NCBI GenBank assembly: GCA_010094045.1
Contig: ML986578.1
Coordinates: forward strand, 62,001-126,000
Direction of reading: 5' to 3'
DNA from: Lojkania enalia
Lineage: Eukaryota > Ascomycota > Dothideomycetes > Pleosporales
Length of the DNA: 64,000 nucleotides
The notes beneath the pieces were generated by a model. It was not told the DNA's origin and made no database searches. It was given only the letters and a program-made list of their open reading frames with translations. The stretch's first letter is position 1; each line of letters opens with the position of its first letter. Of the stretch, positions 1-9,779 are shown one piece after another. The position numbers were made by a program, and so were the translations under genes.

Positions 1-447
1 ACGGCCGAAGAAGAAGCAGAAGACGGCAAAATGATAGCCAACCCGATCAGTCCAAGGAAGTGACCATAGTCGCGCGTGAGTTTCACAATTCGAGAATTTC
101 CTGACTGAGTAATCTTCTATTCCAATGTCTTGTCATTAGCGCCGCCGAAGGGCCGCAGAGCATTGTTCGGCGAGATTGGATGCCAGTGGGAAAGAGGAGG
201 GGGGATGCCCGGACAAAGTGATTCGATATATGTAGTTGGCCCAATCCCTGCCCTCCAGCAGGAAAGAAGCTAGAGGAGGCTTGGCGGTATGTGTGAAGCT
301 CCCGTAGGTTAGTGGCAATGCCAGCGAAAATACACCGGAAGCATGCACGTGTGCGGTTCATGATTGATCCATGGATACGTCCGTCGTGTTGCGTCAGTAG
401 TCACTTGCCAAGAGGCATTTCCCTCTGGCTCTGACTTCAAACGGTAT

Positions 448-483
448 TGCCATGTGCAGTGCCATGTGCAGTGCCATGTGCAG
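448..483. repeat. 12-bp unit, three perfect copies
   Basis: The unit TGCCATGTGCAG occurs three times head to tail with no mismatch (448-459, 460-471, 472-483). No gene is supported around it. Confidence 0.9.
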
Positions 484-800
484 CAGCGTAGGGGCAAATA
501 CGGTACAGTGGTACGAACTACTCCTCCTGTACGCCAAGCTACCCCAGATCGACCCGGCTTGATTACGACTCATTTTGACGCAGACGGCGCGACTAGAGGG
601 ACTGAGGGCCTCAAGCTAGTCCCGGCTGGTGGCCAAACGTTTTGAACATGGGCCAAAAGGTGGACCCTCTTGGCGCGAACTCTCGCAAGACCCCGCATCC
701 TAACTCCGATCAAGGTCTGCATCGGCAACATCATGTTTTCCTTCATAACCCCTTATTGCCCCCGAATGGCGGGTCAGCAGCTGTACCTTCCTTCGCTGGG

Positions 801-920
801 AGCCTTCTGACATCCATACAAGCCTCCTTAACGCCTACGCTAGCCTTCTTCACGTCCATGCGAGCCTTCTTTATTATATCCATGACAGGTTTCTTGACAT
901 CCATGCCAGCCTTCTGACAC
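801..920. repeat. Decayed 21-bp tandem repeat upstream of the Zn2Cys6 gene
   Basis: Five to six degenerate units begin with AGCCTTCT or a near variant and mostly contain a TCCAT core (starts near 801, 821, 842, 863, 887 and 908). Most units are 20-21 bp and one is 24 bp. Because the usual unit is a multiple of three, a frame through it repeats a heptad such as AFFTSMR, but no other sign of coding is seen. Confidence 0.75.
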
Positions 921-955
921 CCAGCCCATCACCAGCAAATCAAAACTACACTGAA

Positions 956-3337
956 ATGCGCTCGCGAACTGGTTGGTAAGACGAGAGTAGTTCTTCCGCG
1001 CGATCCTCGTCTACTAACTCCTGGGTAGCTTAACCTGTCGCCAGAGAAAACTCAAGTGCGATGAAAAGAAGCCCAGATGCGGCCAGTGCAACAAGGCCTC
1101 GAGGGCATGCGTCCCTAGCTCAGGCCTTGTCTTCCGCCATCAGCACAATGCTTCCATGAATGGGGAAGATACATCCGAAAAAAATGCATTGAGAGGTTTC
1201 TATGCGTACAAAAACACTTTTGACGAGGACACTGTTTGGCTAGATATACCTAAGCATGGTAAATTCATTCCCCAATCTCCAACTAATCAATCTTCCTCAC
1301 GTGTATATTAGTAACCTTCCTCAACACGACTAACCCATATCTCGATCCTCTGACTCCGGAGTTTGATACGATGTCGCCAGTATCAATGGACTCTCCTGCC
1401 GGATTTGAGCATCTTCCCGTCACGGCATGGCCCTCTTCTACCAGCATGCCTCCTGTCAGTCGCAGTCCTTCAACCCCTCGTCCAGATTTAGCGGCCGGCA
1501 CAGTGACAAGCGCGCCTCTGCAGCCAATGCACTCTGGAGCGGAGATATCGCCTCCTCGAGAAAGAGTAGCAATACCATATTCTTCGCCAACCCCAAGCGT
1601 TGCAACTCCTATTTCTCCGCCGATGCCTCTCACAAATCATCATCTTAATTCCCTTCTAAGCCACGGTTGCATGACCCCTCAGTCTACTGATCCAGGTCTC
1701 AGTCCACCCTTCGATCCAACTTGTGATCGAATTTCTCGCTTGTACTCTATGTCCCAACGGACGCCATCTTCCCCCAGTGAAGATTTTCTCGCAGAGCAGA
1801 GCCATGAGATCGCCTTCCTCCTCCGATGGTTCTCGGAAGGTCCTGCCTATTGGATGGATCTTTTCGACCTTGGAACTTACTTTTCCTCATATGTTCCTGT
1901 CAAGGCGCGAGAAAATGCATTGCTAAAGTATGCAGCTGTCGCATATTCCGCCAAATCCCTTGCTCGTGTACAAGGGAGAAAACCAATCGTGGGAGGAAAT
2001 GTAACTCATCAAGCTCGAATGGAACTATATCCCGAAACGCAATCAGTTGATTGGTACCACAAGGCTGCCCAGTACTATGACACAGCGGTTTCGCTTCTAC
2101 TCCAGGCTCTCAAAAACGATGCCGTCATCACCCCGGAAGAGTCGGAGAGTGAAGGGAGACAACAAAGTTACAGCATGGTGGACGGTCGCGGCCACAAGCG
2201 CCGTCGAGTTTCAAGTAACTCAACGTTTAAATCTAATGCGGATGAGATACTCGCAGCTTCGGCTATTCTCTGTGTTTACGAGTTTTTGGATGCTTCGGTC
2301 CCTGAATGGGCCAAGCACCTGAATGGTGCCAAGTCGCTCTTGATAATTGCTCAGGAGCGCATAATGCCTCTTCAGATGCCGACGCCAAACTCTACTATCT
2401 TAAGTGCAAATACCGGCTTCATATCGAAGGCCCGAAGAGCAACATTTTGGAATATTGCCCGACAAGATATGCTAGCTGCCTGTAAGTCATCTTTTCTTAA
2501 ACTTGTATATACTTAATTAACAGCATTGCAGTCATCAACAAGACTAACACAAGGTTTGATACAGAAGACCTATCCTTGTGGAAAGAAGCTGGCCTTCTCA
2601 TTGATGAAAATGGATTCATCATCCCTAGCAATACAAGCGAGAGCGGATACCCTGAGGGAGAAGGGACCATGAAAGAAGACCTGATCTGCAATGCCCTTGT
2701 ATGGCTCATGGGCAAACTGGTAAACTTTATGGCTGCCGGTGATGATCTGTCGATGGAGCTCCGAGGTTCATGGACTGGGGTACCACAGCGAACGCTACTA
2801 AGTTATTGGCATCGTCTCCGGCAACAATTTCAAACATGGTATGATGGGCTTCCAATTACTTTTCAACCCTGCGCCAGGGTGGATGCTTCTCAGACACCCG
2901 GACGACTTTTACAAGGGAGAAACGATACTGTCTTCCCCGAGATCTGGTATAGCATTCCCATGTGTGCTTCTACCATGCAGTGCTATCACATGAGCCAGAT
3001 CCAGTTACTCATGAACAAGCCACATCAATCCACGCAAGGACCAACTACAGTCTTTGCGCGTTTGAATTCGTATCAGTCGGTCTTAGCCTCTTGCCAACTC
3101 CACAGCCGCGAAATTGTTGGGATCTCCTTAGCCCGCTCAGATGAGGCAGTTCGCATCCACTCAGTACAGCCTTTATTTACTGCTGGACAATGTCTTTCTG
3201 ACCCAAGGGAACGGGAGGTGGCCCTCAATTTACTCCGCGATATAGAGACCGACATCGGCTGGGCGACTGACTATAGAGTCAAGCAACTTATTGAGCAATG
3301 GCAATATGAAGAGATTGAGGAGTCGCATTTAACATGA
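956..3337 (+). CDS. Zn2Cys6 fungal transcription factor, four exons
   Basis: Predicted nuclear transcription factor. Exons are 956-975, 1029-1258, 1312-2481 and 2532-3337, giving 741 residues. The first intron (976-1028) splits the zinc cluster: exon 1 encodes MRSRTG plus two bases of the first Cys, and exon 2 continues LTCRQRKLKCDEKKPRC. The six cysteines fall at residues 7, 10, 17, 24, 27 and 34, the C6 pattern that binds two zincs and usually reads CGG half-sites. A Pro/Ser-rich linker follows, then a largely helical C-terminal half (for example FINKTNTRFDTEDLSLW across the last junction) that resembles the C-terminal domain of ARCA-type fungal regulators. Introns 2 (1259-1311) and 3 (2482-2531) are 53 and 50 bp. 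Target genes are unknown. A start at ATG 1371 would lose the DNA-binding domain. DNA-binding assignment is firm; the C-terminal family name is less so. Confidence 0.88.
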
Positions 3338-3663
3338 TGAACATTTTAATGCACAGTTCGCGATGGAAGCTCCGCTCATGAACAATATTTGAGAGAATCT
3401 AGTTGTCTTACGGCGTCCGGGCAAAAGAGTGTCAAAATTGTGTCAGACATTTCATCGGGCGTTTTGCACACTATAAGAGGCAGGGTCAAGCTCATTATCT
3501 TTACACGATGCAGAGACACAAGCGATGATTCTTGCATATCGCAAAGACAGCATCACTATCACATTATTACTGAACATTCCAAGGGTGGCAGGACATATAT
3601 CTTCGATCCGACTCAAGTCTCGCAGAAGGAAGAATCAGGTAATTTAATCTCAATATCTCAGCT
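3338..3663. other. Spacer between Zn2Cys6 gene and doubtful small gene
   Basis: Probable 3' untranslated sequence of the upstream gene. An open frame covers most of it but has no ATG. It could only be coding if a further upstream exon were spliced on. Confidence 0.4.
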
Positions 3664-4119
3664 ATGGACACATTGCGCTCTTGGTTAGGCAGATGCCAAC
3701 ATTGCTATAACTCTCAATCTACACAGACGAAACGTCCATACAGGGTTGCCAAGCGCGGTTCATCTAGTCGTACTCCAAGTTCGGACAGCGACAGTTCGTG
3801 CTCGGACGACGGCAACACAAAAGAGACCCTTCCTCGCCGCCGAGCCCTGAGGCCTAGAGGTTTATCTAACAGCCGCATTAAACGAGAAAAGTTCCTCATT
3901 AGCAAACTTGAGCAGCTTTCGGTCGCCATTAAGAACGAAACGGCTGCTGCACTTCGCCGACATGTCAGACTGCTCAAGAAACTCGAGCATATGAAAGCTT
4001 CGATCGAGAATTCGATGGATTCTGAGACTCTAGGGACTGAAGGGCAAGAAGCTGGCATCTCAAACGCGGATTCCACGTCGGGCGCTGATGCAGTCTCGAT
4101 CACTCCCCAGCTGACATGA
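3664..4119 (+). CDS. Possible small basic coiled-coil protein
   Basis: Unrecognised. The single-exon frame gives 151 residues: a Cys/Gln-containing start, a Ser/Asp-rich acidic patch (SSDSDSSCSDD, about residues 37-50), a basic patch (PRRRALRPRG), and then a charged helical stretch of about 60 residues (about 70-130) likely to form a coiled coil. The composition looks more protein-like than chance, which is the main support. An alternative model splices out 3643-3692 (GTAATT..GGTTAG, 50 bp) and joins the second part to an upstream frame, but that frame offers no ATG. The gene lies 326 bp downstream of the Zn2Cys6 gene on the same strand. It may be a relic or not expressed. Confidence 0.35.
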   Translation: MDTLRSWLGRCQHCYNSQSTQTKRPYRVAKRGSSSRTPSSDSDSSCSDDGNTKETLPRRRALRPRGLSNSRIKREKFLISKLEQLSVAIKNETAAALRRHVRLLKKLEHMKASIENSMDSETLGTEGQEAGISNADSTSGADAVSITPQLT

Positions 4120-6569
4120 CTTCCATCCTTACGACCGCTCGTTTCATACGCGGCTTTCCACAGGGTTCAAGTTTAGGAAGGTTTGGTTCCTCGATTCACT
4201 TCGTCCCGCAGGACAATCAACTGAGGTCTGGTGAACCTCGAAGAACATTTCCTCCACACTCTAAGGAGAAAGTTTCCATTATGATCCCTCGGTCCGAGGA
4301 GGGCTAAGGTCTCCTCTTTCACCAAAAGTTAGTTACGCTTGGCTTTTATCTATATCCTTCGTGAGCGTTACCGGAGATTCTTTGAACATTGCCGGCAACG
4401 TCAAGTGTCACAGCAAAAGCTTCCATATCTTTTAAAGTCGTACACCCCAACATAGACAATAGATATCTTCCCAACTTCAACTTCAATACTCAAAAATACC
4501 AAATCTACCAATTACATACTCATCCATCCCATGTGATCAGAACCCTTTAAACCTTATTTTCCTTGTTTATTTGCTCGCCTTGCAGTTTCTCGGCCTAAAT
4601 GTGAGGGTACTAGTAATAAGCTTTCGCAACATGTCTTGGCTTGCATACAAGCTGAACAAGAACACGAGAGCACTGATTGATGTTTCCCTATTCGCAGCTT
4701 TCATTGGTTTTGCTCGACCGCACAAGCACCAAATTACCTACAAGAAATTCCACGACAAGCACACTGAACAAAAACATAGTTTTGTTCCCAAAAGCTGACG
4801 CAAGCCTTGTGAACCTTATACTCCGCCAAGCTGATATTTAAAAATCCTATAGACATGTTATCATACTACGAACTTTTCCCTAAAACCCCTAAGAACGTGA
4901 CTAGTCTAGATACCGAGGGTCACGGAAGTATATCTGACCGATTGCTCCACAGATAATTGCCATGCCTCGCATCAAGGCCCTCACTACCGGGCCCCACCAC
5001 TTTAGCGCTGTTCCTGGTGTCTTCTAGTGCAGCGTCCCGCAGAACCTTAATGCCGTGTGACGTTTGACCGCCGTCTTCGATATGTCATCGCGCTCATGCA
5101 GGGATTGAAACGTGGCTCGATATCCCTCCACGGTATCTTAATAATAATACCGTGAGATCGGTGCAACGGCTGCGCTCCAAGATGCGCGCCATCCATCCGA
5201 TCTAAATCCATGAGAAGCGTAGCGTGAAGTTTTCTCGGAAGCCTCGCGTTTGCTCAACAAACCGCCTGCATGTGAGGGGTTGCGTGGCTTTCCATAGAAT
5301 TGAGCTGTTTGAAGTAATTTTCTTAGCACTTTCCTCAGCGCACATGGGGCGTGCAACCACGTTGTCGGGAATAACAAATGCAGGGCGTTGATCACCGATC
5401 TATGAGGTGGAAGCTAATGTACAAAGAAGTGGAGGCCCCACGGCCGGCTCCTCGGTAATTGATAACAAGTCCGAATAGTACTCTACTGCTAGAAGCATTC
5501 TGTGGAATTCAATCAAATACTTCGTCTGATAGTCGCTAAGTGGAAATGTGTTCAACGCCGAGTCGAGGGCATGCACACATCGTGAAGTGGTCTTCGTACA
5601 CTCACAGATTGTAGGTTAACTATTTTGAGGAAGTTTGATCTTTGTAACAAGCTTTGGCTTCTTAAATGTCTCCAGTTAAAAGTTTCAAATTAATACAATT
5701 CCACTTCAGGGTCTCTCGGGCGCAGTAGCTCAAGCAGCATTGCAGGCGCAGGAGCTGGTGTAATAGAATGATCAATCGCAAGTGATGCATGCCAATGTGC
5801 CAAGTTGTGCTAGGAATTCGAAACACCCTACTGCATTCCCTATTGTCGAAAAGGTTCGGCAGTGCGATTTTTGAAGTCTAGGCGTTGTCGGAGTTGGCTC
5901 CGGGCTGTTCGGTCCCGTAATGTTAAGGTTGCCAAGTGGGACCTATGGGGACACCGAAACGTGGACGTTAGCCGCAGGAACGTTTGTGAGAAACAGGTTG
6001 TTGGTATCCACTATCGAGCCGAGTTCCGGTTCTTAGGGCTCTCTGATGTATACGTGGCTCGTGCAAAAGATTTGGGTTATCATTCCGCGGAACAGCTTGC
6101 GCTACTACCTAACCTCATCTTGTATCTACCTCAGGTGATTGGAATATCTAGCCCATAATATAAGCATTATTGATCATCATGACATACCCACTTCATTCCG
6201 ATGTCGAGTATGGCTCGAATACACTAATCTATAGCCCCTTCTGGAAACTTCTTCCGTGAATTCCTCAACATGGAGGCGTTAAAGAGCTAGGAAACTTATT
6301 CCCGACCTTAAGATCTAAACAGCCTTTGAATACGGGAATATAATTTCACGCAAGACAGGATAGCCAACTTGGTTAGAAAAGATAGCTGCCTTTGATGTAA
6401 TCAATGATAAGAATGAGGAACCCGATCATGCAAATCTTTCGTCCACGAACAACCTAGAATCGACAGCTCAGTACCCTTCCTGAGGTGTGACTTAGGATCA
6501 GGATCTTTCTAGATATCGGACATCAGTCCCTTCGTCCTTGAGAGCTTTATTGGATCTATTCATCGCAGT
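4120..6569. other. 2.4-kb intergenic region
   Basis: Only short frames without recognisable motifs are present on either strand (for example at 4571-4798, 5138-5395 and 5862-6158). Nothing here could be supported as a gene, RNA or element. Confidence 0.5.
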
Positions 6570-7556
6570 TCAATGAGGGATGCTAAAAGAAGAAGGCGTG
6601 AACTGCATTGATGATGGCATCGGTGTTGAATAGTTATGATCCTGGCCGGGATTTTCTGGAACCTGATTTTCTTTGTTTGCCTCGTCCTCGTTTGAGTTGG
6701 CAATGAGACCAAGTTTTTCTGCAAAGGTGTCTTTGTCATCCTGCGCTTCTGCCCAGCTACCTACATTTTCAGGTTCGCATGCCAACGGCTCAGGAGTATT
6801 TTCGGGGGTGAAAGGGCCAAACTCGCACTCCGTATCATCACTATCTTCCTCTTCAGAGTCTGTTTCACTTATCCATCTGTAACCGTTCCATGCCCTCCGA
6901 TAATAGTTGGCGGATGTTTGTTTAATTCCACTAGTATCCAGCCACTCGCTACCTTCCGGCGCCGCATTCCTCCCAGGCTCGTAATCCCGATGTCTCCGTT
7001 GAAACGCATGGTAATCTCTATATTCTGCTGGACTTCTGAAAATCACAGACTCGTGGAAACCGACACGTTTGCGCCGTGGACGTTTGGGGGAGTGCTGTCG
7101 AGACGAGGAGGGCGGTGATTCGTCCTCCCTACGACGCTTTTTCCCGCTCATATAGTCCACCCTCTTGGACTCTGTCAGGTATCCATAGGGTTGCTCCAGC
7201 TGAAGGATGAAATTGGCGTAGTGCTTATGAGCACTCCTCACCTGCTCTAGGGAGTTGAAGCGGCCTCTGAACGTCAATGCTAGCTTCCGATTCCTTTCGA
7301 ACTCCTCGTCTGCGAACTTCATTGCGTCGTACAGCTCCTCGAAAGGTGAGCATGCGCAGCAGGCATGGTCTTCGGTCCGGCCCAGTCTCTCTATGCCGTC
7401 GGATGTGATATATGTCAAAGTTCTGTTGCACTTGGAGCATCTTAACAATTTGCTATCAGGTGGGTAGAGAAAAGATCGAGAACGGTTTTGCTCTGTGGTA
7501 GCTTGTGAGGCGCCTTCGGCATTGGGCATTTGAGCAGCTGACGATCCATCAGCCAT
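6570..7556 (-). CDS. Unrecognised 328-aa Cys-motif protein
   Basis: Single-exon gene of unknown function, 328 residues. The N-terminal region has a CSKC motif (about residues 40-43) and a CCAC motif about 24 residues later, a possible zinc-binding site. A helical, charged segment with conserved-looking aromatic residues follows, and then a basic nuclear-localisation-like tract (KKRRRED, then KRPRRKR, about residues 138-164). A Tyr/Arg-rich stretch (YHAFQRRHRDYEPGR) and an acidic Ser/Glu/Asp patch (ETDSEEEDSDD) precede a low-complexity tail. The layout suggests a nuclear protein; that is inference. The ATG at 7556-7554 is the first in frame and the N terminus reads MADGSSAAQ, typical of a real start. 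Composition and length support a real gene. Confidence 0.75.
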   Translation of the reverse strand: MADGSSAAQMPNAEGASQATTEQNRSRSFLYPPDSKLLRCSKCNRTLTYITSDGIERLGRTEDHACCACSPFEELYDAMKFADEEFERNRKLALTFRGRFNSLEQVRSAHKHYANFILQLEQPYGYLTESKRVDYMSGKKRRREDESPPSSSRQHSPKRPRRKRVGFHESVIFRSPAEYRDYHAFQRRHRDYEPGRNAAPEGSEWLDTSGIKQTSANYYRRAWNGYRWISETDSEEEDSDDTECEFGPFTPENTPEPLACEPENVGSWAEAQDDKDTFAEKLGLIANSNEDEANKENQVPENPGQDHNYSTPMPSSMQFTPSSFSIPH

Positions 7557-9779
7557 CGTGATGGTAGAAGCCTTGCTGGGTGCGGTTTGTTGAATAAAGT
7601 GTTAATAAAGTAGTGGAAATATTGTTTTCTGTTGCAATATGGTATTTAGCATTTCATTTTCGTTGGGGTTTTGCTACCACGGCCCGTGTGCACTTTCGCT
7701 TCCGCCAGTGGAAGGTACTCATTCGACTGCAGCTGACAAGACAGAAGCTTTGCCTGAATCGCTCAGCCAGGACGCGTTTTGTTCTTCGTTCATCCGAAAT
7801 CTAAATACAATATGCACGCCGTAATGCATTTGGTGTAATAGGTTTTGGTTGCGGTAAACATTGCCATAGCACACTTCACGAGTTCTCCTTAAAGCAATGG
7901 ATTAACCTGCGTCAAATATAGTCTTAATTTATTCTTTCCTTGCCCTTATTTGACTACATTGATCAAATATTTCTTATACATGCTATCTCGGTTCTTCATA
8001 ATTCGTCTACTGAGCGGTAGAGGCTTTCAATATCTAATTGTATATCCCACCTTGGTAGGCTTGTTTCCATATCCTGTTATGTAGTCACCTGAAGGAGACC
8101 TTTTTTTTGTACTGCTCCTTTTGATGCTTGCACACAACACTATTACTGCTGCTACCTACGTTTCTAAGTTGACCTATCATATCCTCGAATTGAACTATTT
8201 CCCGTAGATCTTGCATGCTATCTAGCAAAACGTGCCGGAGAACACCCATAAGTTGAAAGATAGCGAAAGATATTACTTACGCTTATGTATCGAAGACAAA
8301 ATATTGCGACAGTAGTGCAAAATACAACTATTGGCAATGTCTAACATGGAGCCTCTAAGCTGTAAGAGTTATAAATCTAACGCTGACACTGCATTTTATA
8401 TTATCTGATCCCAAAGCTGCCGGAATGTCGGCATATCGCTGTAAATACAATTAGCATCTAAGCACGCGAAATGCCTGATTCGCTAGCTCACAAGCTATCC
8501 CTTGCGAACTTTCACAAGGTCAGACACAGGATTCCTCATAACCGCAACCTCTCCATTCCCTCGAAAGTCTCGGAACACGATACAAAATTATCTCCACTCA
8601 ATTCTAGTAAATTTGACCAAGCGCCAGACGATTTTCCTTCGGGTCGATTCAAGTAGTAGAATTCCATTATAGCCCATTATTCACCCAACGGCCTCCATGT
8701 TTTCCGGCCAGGGGTTACGTATCTATTATTGAGTAGGCCACTATGACGAGCTGGGAGAGGAGATCCAATGGCACATAGCTAGCCTTAGTATCGCAATTCC
8801 TCACATCAATATAATCTGCGCGGAAAACAGGCCAGGACCAAGGAACTAGAAAGATTAAGTGGAATACAGCAGTGTATTTACCACCCTTTCAATACTCCTA
8901 TTTATTTCCCTCGCTTTGCAGAATATGACCTACTTACACGTCTAACCTTGCAGACTTTTCTTCTGGGGCGCCGGTCGAGGATGTTCGCACCGTCCATATC
9001 CTTCGCTTTGGAATGTTGAACGGGGAAATGGACCTTGTTATGGCGATGCAGTGATAAGTAAAGCTATATATTTCTAATAAGCACGAGTGAATAATTAGTA
9101 CGGTACCTAATGTTGCCGGAAGGAGGCAAAGTAATGATACTCGGTCCTTGTGTCACGCTGAAGCGAGCACGGATGATACTACCTCTTGACAGGTATGAAG
9201 GTAGTTCCGCGTGACTAATATATCGACCATTATACTAGTTTGATAGGGCTCCGCTTGCGTGCCGATTCAGATAGACTTCAAAAGCCGAATGATTAGACAG
9301 ATACGATTGGAGAGAGACTTCCTATGTGAAAGGAGAGATTGGTGCGGAGTGGGGGGATAGGACTGTGAGATTGATGCTGGATTTGAATGTTGATAATACT
9401 TTAAAAGGTAAGCTATTGCTGCAAATGTTATAGTTGAGTTATAAAAGGCTAGGATAAGGTTAAGTATAAGTATGATTGAAGCGGAGTATGCGTGACTATG
9501 CATAGGAGGGGATAATAACAAGTTGCTATTATATCGTATCATTTGCTGATGCAGCGTTCTAGGAACAGTTGAAGAAATGAAATGGGAAGCATTTTTTTTC
9601 TTAGGGCATTTTATGAAGAAAAGTAGTAAATTGAGTGAATATATGCCGCCAAGTTATCATATAGTGTCTCGGACAACTCGGCCCAATCGCTATCTATATT
9701 AAACTAGTAATTTAGAAACGCCTTGGGGCTCGGCAGCAATGCACAAGGACTTGTTGCAAGGCGGTAAACGGTAGCCATG
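7557..9779. other. 2.2-kb AT-rich intergenic region
   Basis: It lies between two minus-strand genes and contains the promoter of the 6570-7556 gene at its left end. No coding frame of convincing composition is present; the longest frames (8471-8656, 9267-9542) are low-complexity or short. No tRNA or element was recognised. Confidence 0.55.

Larger units (their letters stand above)
1..955. other. Left-edge region without a supported gene
   Basis: No reading frame here looks like a conserved protein. The stretch holds two small tandem repeats, listed separately, and near its right end the probable promoter and 5' leader of the Zn2Cys6 gene that starts at 956. Small frames on both strands are short and of random composition. 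Confidence 0.5.

Noticed and set aside
1371..2516. Single-exon reading of the first transcription factor from ATG 1371
   Set aside because: It loses the zinc cluster encoded by exons 1-2 and ends in intron sequence. The four-exon model restores one continuous family-like protein.
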